A stretch of 64,000 nt of DNA from Bog-756 sp963737625 (GTDB lineage Bacteria > Actinomycetota > Acidimicrobiia > Acidimicrobiales > RAAP-2), in contig CAVTTK010000002.1 in assembly GCA_963737625.1 (NCBI GenBank), forward strand, positions 434,001 to 498,000. The letters are read 5' to 3'. The notes under the pieces were generated by a model, which saw only the letters and a list, made by a program, of their open reading frames with translations, was not told the origin of the DNA and searched no databases. Numbering within the stretch: position 1 is the first letter of the stretch; the number at the start of each line of letters is the position of its first letter. The position numbers and the translations under genes are program-made. Of this stretch, positions 34,504 to 44,257 are shown piece by piece.

Positions 34504-35262
34504 CTAGTGCCATTCGACGGCCAGGCCGGCCGCCACACCGAGTCCGACGATGACGATCACCCACCGCAGGAGGGGGGCGGGCAGCCGGCGACCGTACCGT
34601 CCGCCCACCTGGCCCCCGATGATGGAGCCGGCGGCAATGAGGCCCGCCACCTCCCACGAGATGTGGGTGGTGGCGATGAAGAACAGTCCGGCCACCGCGT
34701 TCACGATGAGGGCCAGCGCATTCTTCACGCCGTTGAGTCGTTGGAGGTCGTCGTCGATGAAGATGGCCAGAAGGGCGATCAGGATGACACCCTGGGCGGC
34801 GCCGAAGTACCCGCCGTACACACCGGTCAGGAACACACCGACCAGCAGGGCCGCCCCACCGTGGCTGCGCCGGGTGCCGCGGCGCTCGAGGCCGGCACTG
34901 ATCCGGGGCTGGGCCGCCATGAGCAGGGCGGCGATGGCGATGAGGGCCGGCACCGCGGCCTTGAACACGCTGTGGGGGAGCGACAACAAGAGGATGGCCC
35001 CGGACAGGCCGCCGGCCAGAGAAGCCGAGCCCAGCTGGACGATCCGACGGTGTTGCCCCTTCAGCTCACGGCGATAGGCCACCACGGCGCTCACGCTGCC
35101 GGGCACCAGGCCCACCGTGTTGGACACGTTGGCCAGAACCGGCGGGTAGCCCAGGGCCAGCAGGGTGGGGAAGGTGATCAGTGAGCCCGAGCCGACGATG
35201 ACGTTGACCGTGCCGGCCGCCAGTCCGGCGGCGAAGATGGCCAAGGCGTCCTGCGGAGACAT
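34504..35262 (-). CDS. TSUP-family (TauE/SafE) membrane transporter
   Basis: 252 residues with about eight hydrophobic helices. The two TSUP half-repeats are seen at GLAAGTVNVIVGSGSLITFP (~15-35) and TGVYGGYFGAAQGVILIAL (~140-160), both glycine-rich as in TauE/SafE proteins. These move organic or inorganic sulphur anions such as sulphite or sulphoacetate; the actual substrate is not known here. ATG start directly upstream of uppS in the opposite direction, separated by 121 bases. No sulphur genes are adjacent. Confidence 0.9.
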   Translation of the reverse strand: MSPQDALAIFAAGLAAGTVNVIVGSGSLITFPTLLALGYPPVLANVSNTVGLVPGSVSAVVAYRRELKGQHRRIVQLGSASLAGGLSGAILLLSLPHSVFKAAVPALIAIAALLMAAQPRISAGLERRGTRRSHGGAALLVGVFLTGVYGGYFGAAQGVILIALLAIFIDDDLQRLNGVKNALALIVNAVAGLFFIATTHISWEVAGLIAAGSIIGGQVGGRYGRRLPAPLLRWVIVIVGLGVAAGLAVEWH

Positions 35263-35371
35263 GGGGAGGGTCTAGTCCGCACAGCGCGGCGGCTCAACAC
35301 TCGGCGCCGACGCCGGTTCGCACCCACGGTCACGGCTCCGGGGCCAGGCACGGGTCCTCACCTGGAGGCGA

Positions 35372-35377
35372 TAGGTT
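35372..35377 (+). promoter_or_regulatory. Candidate -10 box of uppS
   Basis: TAGGTT ends 6 bases before the GTG of uppS, again a leaderless layout. Confidence 0.45.
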
Positions 35378-35383
35378 CGCAGG

Positions 35384-36154
35384 GTGCAACCGGACGAGTC
35401 AGGGGCTGAGTCCACCGGGGAACCCCGGCGCGCCACGGTGGCGGCGTCCGATCTGGTCGGAGGGCCGATCCCGGTCCACGTGGCCTGTGTCATGGACGGG
35501 AACGGCCGGTGGGCGGCCCGACGGGGACTGCCGCGGACCGAGGGTCACGCCGCCGGGGAGGCCGCACTGCTCGATGCCGTGGAGGGTGCCCTCGACCTGG
35601 GTATCCCCTGGATCACCATGTACGCCTTCTCCACCGAGAATTGGCGGCGACCGGCCGATGAGGTGCGCTATCTGATGGGCTTCAACGAGAGCCTGCTCAT
35701 GCGGCGGCGCGACGAGCTCCACGAGAAGGGGGTCCGCATCCGCTTCGCCGGACGTCGTGACTGGCGGGTGCCCAAGCGGGTCCTCCGGCGGATGGACGAG
35801 TCGATCGACCTGACCGCGGGCAACCGCCGCTGCACCCTGACCATGGCCTTCAACTACGGCGGGCGGGCCGAGATCGTCGACGCCGTACAGCGACTGGTGG
35901 CCGACGGGGTGCCGGCCGAGAAGGTCAATGAGAAGGCCATCCGGTCCCGGCTGTACTTCCCCGACCAGCCCGACCCCGACCTGGTCATCCGGACGTCGGG
36001 CGAGCACCGCATCTCCAACTTCCTCCTGTGGCAGCTGGCCTACAGCGAACTGGTCTTCGACGATGTTTTGTGGCCCGACTTCCGGCGGGGCCACCTGTTC
36101 GAGGCGGTGCGCGACTACCAACAGCGCCAGCGCCGCTATGGAGGCGTGCAGTGA
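35384..36154 (+). CDS. uppS: Isoprenyl (undecaprenyl/decaprenyl) diphosphate synthase
   Basis: 256 residues of cis-prenyltransferase. The conserved blocks are VACVMDGNGRWAARRGLPRT (catalytic Asp in MDGNGRW), GHAAGEAAL, YAFSTENWRRP, LTMAFNYGGRAEIVDA and the C-terminal DLVIRTSGEHRISNFLLWQ with YSELVFDDVLWPDF. It condenses isopentenyl diphosphate onto farnesyl diphosphate to make the lipid carrier used for peptidoglycan and, here, the polysaccharides of the island. GTG start. First gene of a tight operon with a small membrane protein and recO. Chain length cannot be read. Confidence 0.96.
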   Translation: MQPDESGAESTGEPRRATVAASDLVGGPIPVHVACVMDGNGRWAARRGLPRTEGHAAGEAALLDAVEGALDLGIPWITMYAFSTENWRRPADEVRYLMGFNESLLMRRRDELHEKGVRIRFAGRRDWRVPKRVLRRMDESIDLTAGNRRCTLTMAFNYGGRAEIVDAVQRLVADGVPAEKVNEKAIRSRLYFPDQPDPDLVIRTSGEHRISNFLLWQLAYSELVFDDVLWPDFRRGHLFEAVRDYQQRQRRYGGVQ

Positions 36155-36471
36155 CCCGGCGCCGGGACGACGCCGGGGGCGTGTGGATCATGACCGGTCT
36201 GGTGGTGGGCGCCCTCGTCTATGCCGGCATGGTCATGATGATGGTGGCCGGGTTCACGGTGGTGGCGCCGCTGGTGGTCATCCCGCCGGTGCTGGCCGCC
36301 CTCATCGGTGCCAACAACCTCCTGGGAGGCGGAAGGAGCCACGGGCGTTCCCCGGGTCGTCCCGTCGGCCAGGGGCAGGCTCCGCTGTCGTCCAGCGGGC
36401 CCAACGGTGCGCTCCCCCCCGTACCGCCGACCCCGACCCCGGCCGCCGAGGAGGGACGCGGACCCCGATGA
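36151..36471 (+). CDS. Small membrane protein, proline-rich tail
   Basis: 106 residues from GTG 36151, which overlaps the uppS stop as GTGA; its own stop overlaps recO as ATGA. The N-terminus has one or two hydrophobic helices (IMTGLVVGALVYAGMVMMMV and GFTVVAPLVVIPPVLAALIG). The C-terminal 45 residues are Gly/Pro/Ser-rich and probably disordered. No family recognised. Position in the middle of a conserved operon implies real translation; function unknown. Confidence 0.7.
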   Translation: MTRRRDDAGGVWIMTGLVVGALVYAGMVMMMVAGFTVVAPLVVIPPVLAALIGANNLLGGGRSHGRSPGRPVGQGQAPLSSSGPNGALPPVPPTPTPAAEEGRGPR

Positions 36472-37193
36472 CCCTCTTCCGGGACCGGGGCATGGTGTTG
36501 CGCACGATCCGGCTGGGCGAGGCCGACCGGATCGTGACCCTCATGACCGAGGAGCACGGCAAGGTGCGGGCGGTGGCCAAGGGAGTGCGCCGGACCACCT
36601 CCAAGTTCGGCTCCCGCTTGGAGCCCCTGAGCCACGTGGCCCTCCTGGGCTGGCAGGGTCGCGGCGATCTGGACACCATCAACCAGGTGGAGGTGATCGA
36701 CACCAACCGGGTGGTGCGGGAGGACCTCGACCGGATGGCCGCCGCCATGTCCATGTTGGAGGTCGTGGACCAGATCGGCCAGGAGCGGCACGGCAATCCC
36801 CGCCTCTACGAGATGCTGGTCGGGGCCATCGCCGCCCTGGCCGACCGGAACTCACCCCTGGTGGCGCCGGCCTTCTTCCTGAAGGTCCTGGCCCTCGAGG
36901 GATCGGCCCCGGTGCTCGACGTCTGCGTCTCGTGCGGCGAGGACGACAGCGCCCAACTGGTGGCCTTCGACCTGGTGGAGGGCGGCGTCCTGTGCCGGAA
37001 CTGCCGACGGGGCCGACCCCTCTCGCCGGCCGGCCTCGACCTGTTGCGGCGCACGCTGGGGGGAGGTCTGTCCGGGGTGCTGGCCGAGCCCCGCTCGCCG
37101 GTCACCGACGAGATCACCGCGCTGGCCACCGAGGCCATGGAGGCCCACCTCGACCGCCGGCTCCGCTCGGTGCGCTCGAGCCAGGTGTCCTGA
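36468..37193 (+). CDS. recO: DNA repair protein RecO
   Basis: 241 residues. N-terminal OB fold (RDRGMVLRTIRLGEADRIVT, KGVRRTTSKFGSRLEPLSHV) and a helical C-terminal domain with a zinc finger CVSCGEDD...CRNC (CxxC-x~17-CxxC). RecO loads RecA on SSB-coated single-stranded DNA in the RecFOR pathway. Preceding region is open in the same frame, but the ATG at 36468 with ATGA overlap is the clear start. Followed directly by the photolyase gene (1 base gap), making a DNA-repair pair. Confidence 0.95.
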   Translation: MTLFRDRGMVLRTIRLGEADRIVTLMTEEHGKVRAVAKGVRRTTSKFGSRLEPLSHVALLGWQGRGDLDTINQVEVIDTNRVVREDLDRMAAAMSMLEVVDQIGQERHGNPRLYEMLVGAIAALADRNSPLVAPAFFLKVLALEGSAPVLDVCVSCGEDDSAQLVAFDLVEGGVLCRNCRRGRPLSPAGLDLLRRTLGGGLSGVLAEPRSPVTDEITALATEAMEAHLDRRLRSVRSSQVS

Positions 37194-37194
37194 G

Positions 37195-38589
37195 GTGGCC
37201 GGTGGAGCGGGTACCGGCGGCGCCGGAGGGACGGCCCGCTCCGGAGGCGCCTCGGTGATCTGGTACCGGCGGGACCTGAGGACCGCCGACCACCCGGCCC
37301 TGCTGGCCGCGGTGGACGCCGCGTCGGGCACCGGCGCCGCCGTGGCTCCGCTGTTCGTGGTGGACGGGGCCCTGACGGCATCGTCGGGGAGCAACCGACG
37401 CTGCTTCCTCGCCGGTTCGCTGACCGACCTCGACGGTCAGGTGGAGGGGTCGCTGGCCCTCCGGGCCGGCCGGCCCGAGGAGGTGGTGCCGGCCTTCGCC
37501 GCCGAAGTGGGGGCCCGGCTGGTCTTCGCCACCGGCGACACCGCCCCCTACGGCCGTCGCCGGGACGCCCGGGTGGCCGCGGCGCTGGCGGCCTCGGGGG
37601 CCGAACTGGCCCTGGTGGGCTCGCCCTATGCCGTGTCCCCGGGGCGGGTGCGCGCCGGAGGCGGGCATCCCTACCGGGTGTTCACCCCGTTCCGGAGGGG
37701 CTGGGAGGCCCACGGTTGGTCCGCTCCGTCGACCGCTCCGACCGGGGTCCGGTGGAGGGCGGCCGCCTCCGAGGTCACGGTGGAGGCCCTCGGCACCACG
37801 GCGGAGTCACCCTCGCTCCCCGTCCCCGGCCGTGGTGCGGCCGAGGACGCCCTGGAGGCGTTCCTGGCCGGTCCGGTCGGCCGCTACGGCGACGAGCGTG
37901 ACCGTCCCGATCACGAGGGGACGTCCCGTCTCTCCCCCTATCTGCGCTTCGGCACCCTCCACCCCCGTCAGATCCTGGCCCGGTTGCCCGACGGTCCGGG
38001 GTCCGGGGCCTTCCGCTCCGAGTTGGCCTGGCGGGAGTTCTACGCCGACGTGCTCTGGCACCGGCCGGAATCGGCCTGGGAGCCCTTCCAGGCCGTCGGG
38101 AGCCACCTCCGCTGGGATACCGGGGTGCTGGCCGACGAGCGCTTCGGCGCCTGGGTCGCCGGCCGCACCGGCTTCCCCCTGGTCGACGCCGGCATGCGCC
38201 AGCTCCGGGACGAGGGATGGATGCACAACCGGGTTCGCATGCTGACGGCTTCCTTCCTGGTCAAGGACCTCCACCTCGACTGGCGGCGCGGGGCCCGGCA
38301 CTTCCTCGACCTGCTGGTCGACGGGGACCTGGCCTCCAACAACCACGGCTGGCAGTGGGTGGCCGGCACCGGCACCGACGCCGCCCCCTTCCACCGGGTG
38401 TTCAACCCCACCCTCCAGGCCGAGCGCTTCGACCCAGACGGCGTCTACGTACGGACCTACGTCCCCGAGGTCGACGGATCCGGCTACCCGGCACCCATGG
38501 TGGACCACGCCACGGAACGGGTCGAGGCCCTCCGCCGCTGGGAGGAGGCCAGGCTGTCCCTGGGCGCGCCGGGGAGCGGTGCGGGGTGA
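37195..38589 (+). CDS. phr: Deoxyribodipyrimidine photolyase
   Basis: 464 residues of the class I photolyase/cryptochrome family. N-terminal antenna domain SVIWYRRDLRTADHPALLAA (~20-40). FAD-binding domain: TSRLSPYLRFGTLHPRQIL, FRSELAWREFYADVLWHRP, GFPLVDAGMRQLRDEGWMHN, RVRMLTASFLVKDLHLDWRR and SNNHGWQWVAGTGTDAAP. These include the residues that hold FAD and the thymine dimer. It uses blue or near-UV light to split cyclobutane pyrimidine dimers. A ~17-residue Gly/Ala-rich N-terminal tail suggests the true start may be slightly later. GTG start, overlapping hemW at its end. Confidence 0.95.
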   Translation: MAGGAGTGGAGGTARSGGASVIWYRRDLRTADHPALLAAVDAASGTGAAVAPLFVVDGALTASSGSNRRCFLAGSLTDLDGQVEGSLALRAGRPEEVVPAFAAEVGARLVFATGDTAPYGRRRDARVAAALAASGAELALVGSPYAVSPGRVRAGGGHPYRVFTPFRRGWEAHGWSAPSTAPTGVRWRAAASEVTVEALGTTAESPSLPVPGRGAAEDALEAFLAGPVGRYGDERDRPDHEGTSRLSPYLRFGTLHPRQILARLPDGPGSGAFRSELAWREFYADVLWHRPESAWEPFQAVGSHLRWDTGVLADERFGAWVAGRTGFPLVDAGMRQLRDEGWMHNRVRMLTASFLVKDLHLDWRRGARHFLDLLVDGDLASNNHGWQWVAGTGTDAAPFHRVFNPTLQAERFDPDGVYVRTYVPEVDGSGYPAPMVDHATERVEALRRWEEARLSLGAPGSGAG

Positions 38590-39747
38590 GCGGGGAGCCT
38601 CCCTTCGGGGTGTACGTCCACATCCCGTTCTGCCGGGCCCGCTGTGACTACTGCGCCTTCGCCACCTACACCGACCGGGACCATCTGATGGAGTCCTACG
38701 CCGCCGCCTGTGTGGTCGAGGTGGGGCGAGCCGTGACCGAGGAGGGGATGCCGCCGGCGTCGTCGGTCTTCTTCGGCGGGGGGACGCCGTCCCGGATCCC
38801 GGCCGACCTGTTGGCCGCCATCCTCGACGCCGTGCCCCGCCGGCCCGGAGCCGAGGTCACCGTGGAGTGCAACCCCGAGGATGCCGACCCGGCCCGACTG
38901 GCCGCCTACCGGTCCGCCGGGGTGACCCGCATCTCCCTCGGCGTGCAGTCCACCGTCCCCCACGTGCTGGCCGGCCTGGGCCGGCGTCACGGCTCCGACC
39001 GGGCCACCGAGGCGGCCGGGGCGGTGGCGTCGGCCGGCTTCGACTCGTGGAGCATGGACCTGATCATCGGGGGATCGGGGGAGAGCGACGCCGACTGGAG
39101 CCGCAGCCTGGAGGACGTCCTCGGACTGGCCTCGCCCCCACCCCACCTGAGCGCCTACTCCCTGACCGTGGAGCCGGGGACCCCGCTGGCGCGCACTCCG
39201 GACCGCCACCCCGACGAGGACGCCCAGGCCGGCCGGTACGAGCAGGCCGACCGCGTCCTGACGGCGCGGGGCTACCGCTGGGAGGAGATCTCCAACTGGG
39301 CCCTGCCCGGCCACGCCTGCCGGCACAACGGTCTCTACTGGGCCCAGGGTGACTACCGCGGCATCGGGTCGGCGGCCCACTCCCACCGGTCGGGACGTCG
39401 ATGGTGGAACGTGCGGACTCCGGACCGGTACGTGGCCGCCGTCGGGGCGGGCGAGCCGGCCGTGGCCGGCGACGAGGTGCTCACCGGGGAGCAGCGGCAC
39501 TTCGAGGCCCTGGCCCTAGCCCTGCGCACGCCGGCCGGGGTGCCGACCGGGGCCCTTCCCGACCACCCGGACCTCGAGGGACTGGTGGACCGCTCCGAGG
39601 GACGGGCGGTGCTCACCGTGCGGGGTCGGCTGCTGGCCAACGCCGTGACCGCCCGGCTCGTCACTGACGGCGGGGTCGGGGAGCCCGCTCCGAGGGACGA
39701 GGGGGCGCTGGCCGCCGGCGCCGGGTCACCCGGTACCATGCGTCCTT

Positions 39748-39755
<8 letters not shown>
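38586..39755 (+). CDS. hemW: Haem chaperone HemW (radical SAM)
   Basis: 389 residues from GTG 38586, overlapping the photolyase stop as GTGA. Radical-SAM cysteines are VHIPFCRARCDYCAFATYT (CxxxCxxC). FFGGGTPSRIPADLL and EVTVECNPEDADPARLAAYR follow, and GVTRISLGVQSTVPHVL. The C-terminal NGLYWAQGDYRGIGSAAHSH is the HemW rather than HemN ending. The protein binds and transfers haem to respiratory enzymes. In many Gram-positive bacteria hemW lies between lepA and hrcA; here it has moved 25 kb away to sit by glyS. Confidence 0.94.
39734..39739 (+). promoter_or_regulatory. Candidate -10 box of glyS inside hemW
   Basis: TACCAT ends 8 bases before the ATG of glyS, inside the last codons of hemW. The layout is leaderless. 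Confidence 0.45.
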
Positions 39756-41079
<1,324 letters not shown>

Positions 41080-41151
41080 TCCGGCGGCCGGGATGGCCTC
41101 GGTGCCGCCCCCATCACCAGGCGGACGGGGGCCGTGTGCGATCATCGAGCT

Positions 41152-43197
41152 ATGCACTGGTGGCGCCACACCACCCCACCGGTCCGCCTGGGTGCCGCGC
41201 TCTTGGTCTTCGCCGGGCTCACCGCCACATTCTCACTGACGCTCTCGGCCGGCACGGTGGCAGAGGCCGCGGGGGCCAACCCGTACCAGGTGACCTTCGT
41301 GGCCCGGGAGTGTCCGGAGTACACCGACATCATGGCCAACCTGGCCCGTAACAACATCCAGGAGAGCCAGCAGGATCTCGGCCCCGACAGCGTCTACCGC
41401 TCGGGCCAGCCCATCTCGCCCTCGATCGAGGCGGCCAACGACCCCGCCTGCACCCCGCTCAACGGCTGGCAGTTCACCTTCGGGAACGGCATCAACGGCC
41501 AGACGCCGGGATCCCACCTGTCCCGGGTGTCCAACCCCGTCTCCCCACCGGTCACCGTGCAGCCCTCCGTTCCGCTGCTCGATGCCCAGGGGAACCCGAC
41601 AGGCCAGTCCATCGCCGCAGCGACGACGGTCACCCTCACCCAGGCCCAGATCACCGCGGCCTTCAACCACCAGCTGTGGGTGCAGGGTGGGACCCCCACC
41701 GATCCGCTGGGCACGGCCTCCTTCGGCAACCGGTATGCCTTCGGGGCCCTCCGGTGCGCCATCGACAACCTCAACGGGGACAATGTCGAGTGGGTCGGCT
41801 TCCCTTCGGGCCAGACCAATGTGTTCTGCTACTACTACGCCGTCGACCAGACCCCGGCCCCGGGCACGATCGTGGTGCAGAAGCAGCTGAACGTCGGCGA
41901 GCCCGAGGCCAACACCTTCCAGTTCCAGGGGAATGTCTCCTACAACCCGGGAGCCACGCCCAGCCCTGACGACAACCCGTTCGAGATCACCGTGCCGGCC
42001 AGCGCGTCATCGCCCAGCGCCCCCGTGGGCAGCATCTCCTTCGTGCGATCCTCGGGCGTGTCGTGGCACTTCACCGAGCTGCCCAATCCCGGCTGGACCG
42101 ACCCGGGATCGCCCACGTGCACCGGTGGGGTCACCACCATCCTGGGTGCGCAGGTCACCCTGACCCTGGCCCCGGGGTCCACGGTGACCTGCATCTACAC
42201 CGACTCCCGTCCCGACCCGCCGTCCAACCCCACCCTCACCGTGCTCAAACAGACGACCGGGGCGGCCGGCGGACCGTTCGCCCTCTCGGTGACCGACCCC
42301 TCGGCCACGGTGACGCCCCTGGCGGCCACCACCACCAACCCCGACGACCCGGTGGCGGCCACCCGGGGCGACGGGACCGCGTTCAGTCCCGTCCTGGTCC
42401 CGGGCGTCTACACCCTCTCCGAAGACCTGACGTCGGTCAACGCCGCCGGTGGCGGCAGCTGGGCCCTCTCCGGCTTCAACTGCGACGGCGAGCCGGGCAC
42501 CCCGGTGCCCGGCTCGCCCACGGCGTTCACCTTCACCTACCCTCCCACCACCCCGCTCCCGAGCCCCGGTGACTCCCTCGAGTGCACGTTCACCAACCAG
42601 TTCTCGCCGGACGGCAGCCTGACCATCACCAAGACCACCACCGGGGGGGTGGGCACCACCGCCTTCGTCGTCACCCCGGTCAGCAACCCCACCATCACCA
42701 CGGTGCCGAGCGAAACCAACGAGCCCGTGCTGAGCGCCACGACAACGCAGGCGGGCGTGCCGGCCACGGCCACCCAGACGGCGGGGAGTCCCCTCAACCC
42801 CCTGGCCCCCGGCCAGTACTCGATCGTCGAGGAGGGACCGCAGAGCTCGACGCTCGGAGCCTGGGCCCCGGTCTCCATCGCCTGCAACGGTGCCTCGACC
42901 AACCCCACCGCCTCGGACGTGCTGGTCACCCTCACGGCCGCCGATCCCCACATCACGTGTGCCTTCACCAATGCCTTCTCCGCCGTGGAGCAGACCACGA
43001 CGTCCTCCACGGCCGCTCCCACTCCCACGCCGGGGCCGGCAGCGCCCGCACTGGCCTCCACCGGCACCGATGTGCGGATCCCCTTGGTCTTGTCCCTGGC
43101 CCTGGCCCTGGCCGGCTCGGCCCTCCTGGTCATCGACCGCATCCGGCGCCGACGCCGGGTGGCGCCCCTGCACCTGGACGACGATCCGCCCGGCTGA
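41152..43197 (+). CDS. Secreted cell-wall protein with LASTG sorting signal
   Basis: 681 residues from ATG 41152. Signal peptide: ALLVFAGLTATFSLTLSAGT with AxA-type end (VAEAAGA). The exported part carries three repeats of a prealbumin/DUF5979-like module opening TIVVQKQLNVGEPEANTFQF, TLTVLKQTTGAAGGPFALSV and SLTITKTTTGGVGTTAFVVT, each with C...CTF or CTY near its end. The C-terminus is ALASTGTDVRIPLVLSLALA followed by hydrophobic and RRRRR, i.e. an LAxTG sortase signal. The next gene is a sortase. It should be covalently anchored to peptidoglycan; adhesion or pilus-like role is inferred. Pro/Thr-rich and GC-rich. Confidence 0.88.
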   Translation: MHWWRHTTPPVRLGAALLVFAGLTATFSLTLSAGTVAEAAGANPYQVTFVARECPEYTDIMANLARNNIQESQQDLGPDSVYRSGQPISPSIEAANDPACTPLNGWQFTFGNGINGQTPGSHLSRVSNPVSPPVTVQPSVPLLDAQGNPTGQSIAAATTVTLTQAQITAAFNHQLWVQGGTPTDPLGTASFGNRYAFGALRCAIDNLNGDNVEWVGFPSGQTNVFCYYYAVDQTPAPGTIVVQKQLNVGEPEANTFQFQGNVSYNPGATPSPDDNPFEITVPASASSPSAPVGSISFVRSSGVSWHFTELPNPGWTDPGSPTCTGGVTTILGAQVTLTLAPGSTVTCIYTDSRPDPPSNPTLTVLKQTTGAAGGPFALSVTDPSATVTPLAATTTNPDDPVAATRGDGTAFSPVLVPGVYTLSEDLTSVNAAGGGSWALSGFNCDGEPGTPVPGSPTAFTFTYPPTTPLPSPGDSLECTFTNQFSPDGSLTITKTTTGGVGTTAFVVTPVSNPTITTVPSETNEPVLSATTTQAGVPATATQTAGSPLNPLAPGQYSIVEEGPQSSTLGAWAPVSIACNGASTNPTASDVLVTLTAADPHITCAFTNAFSAVEQTTTSSTAAPTPTPGPAAPALASTGTDVRIPLVLSLALALAGSALLVIDRIRRRRRVAPLHLDDDPPG

Positions 43198-43200
43198 GCC

Positions 43201-44121
43201 ATGAGTGGAGGACGGCGCCGCTCGCCGCTGGCCACGGCGGGGTGGGTCCTGCTGGCCGGCGCCGCCATGGGGGTGCTGTTCGTCGCCTACCAACTGTGGG
43301 GCACGGGAATCGTCCAGGCCCGGCAGCAGGCCTCCCTACGCAGTCGGTTCGAGCGATCGTTGGCCGTCCACGGTGCTAGGGCCTCCCGGCCCGACACGGC
43401 CTCCCGCCGTCCCCCAGCCGTCGGAGACGGGACGGGTCCCCCCACCACCGATCCGGGGCCCGGTCAGCCTGTCGGGACCCTGGCCATCCCCAGCATCGGC
43501 GTGGACCAGGTGGTGGTGGAGGGCACAGGCCCGGGCCAGCTGGCCGCCGGTCCGGGCCACTACCCCGGGACGCCCTTGCCCGGACAACGGGGCAACGCGG
43601 CGATCGCCGGCCACCGCACCACGCACGGCCGTCCGTTCTACGACCTCAACGAGCTGGTGGCCGGGGCCCCGATCACGGTGACCACGGTGCAGGGCACCTT
43701 CCACTACGTGGTCGTCCGCTCCATGGTGGTGTCGCCCACCGACGTGGCAGTGCTGGCCCCGTCCTCTGATCCGGAGCTGACCCTGACCACCTGCACCCCG
43801 CGCTACAGCGCGGCCCAGCGACTGGTGGTCGTGGCCCGGCTGGTCACGCCAGCTGCTGCGGTGTCCACGTCCACCCGGGACCAGCCGAGGGTCCCTGGGG
43901 CCGACCCGACCCCCGACCCGCTCGACCGAGCCACCGACTGGCTGTGGCTCGGCGTGTGGGGCCTCGCCGGGGCGGCGGTGGTGGTCCTGGTCGGGCGGGC
44001 CCGACGGCGTCTCGGGGCCCGCGGCGCCTGGATGGCCCCGGTGGCGGCCGCCCCCGTGGCCCTGGTCGTGCTCTTCTTCTTCTTCGGGGCGGTCAACACC
44101 CTGCTCCCGGCCAGCTTCTGA
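43201..44121 (+). CDS. Sortase (probably class E)
   Basis: 306 residues. One N-terminal helix (LATAGWVLLAGAAMGVLFVA) then a disordered linker, the sortase beta-barrel (~90-210) and a C-terminal pair of helices (~225-300). The catalytic residues are His in AGHRTTHG, Cys in LTLTTCTPRY and Arg in AAQRLVVVA, the TLxTC/R pattern. Class E enzymes recognise LAxTG, and the adjacent gene product ends LASTG, so enzyme and substrate fit. Start ATG 3 bases after the substrate gene stop. Membrane-bound, acts outside the cytoplasmic membrane. Confidence 0.92.
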   Translation: MSGGRRRSPLATAGWVLLAGAAMGVLFVAYQLWGTGIVQARQQASLRSRFERSLAVHGARASRPDTASRRPPAVGDGTGPPTTDPGPGQPVGTLAIPSIGVDQVVVEGTGPGQLAAGPGHYPGTPLPGQRGNAAIAGHRTTHGRPFYDLNELVAGAPITVTTVQGTFHYVVVRSMVVSPTDVAVLAPSSDPELTLTTCTPRYSAAQRLVVVARLVTPAAAVSTSTRDQPRVPGADPTPDPLDRATDWLWLGVWGLAGAAVVVLVGRARRRLGARGAWMAPVAAAPVALVVLFFFFGAVNTLLPASF

Positions 44122-44180
44122 GGGCCGTGCGAGAGGCGGCCGCCGGAACCGGATCGTCGATGGTCCGGACAGGTCCCAGG

Positions 44181-44186
44181 TAGGCT
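44181..44186 (+). promoter_or_regulatory. Candidate -10 box of ppdK
   Basis: TAGGCT lies about 70 bases before the ATG of ppdK, which has its own AAGGAAT-type ribosome site, so this gene would have a normal leader unlike its neighbours. Confidence 0.3.
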
Positions 44187-44257
44187 CGGGAGCGTGGCCC
44201 GGCGGACTCCGTCCGATCCGGGCCACTCCCCACCACCACTCCAAGGAATCCGCACCG

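Noticed and set aside
42007..43293. 428-codon minus-strand frame
   Set aside because: Antisense shadow of the surface-protein gene, with Gly/Arg repeats.
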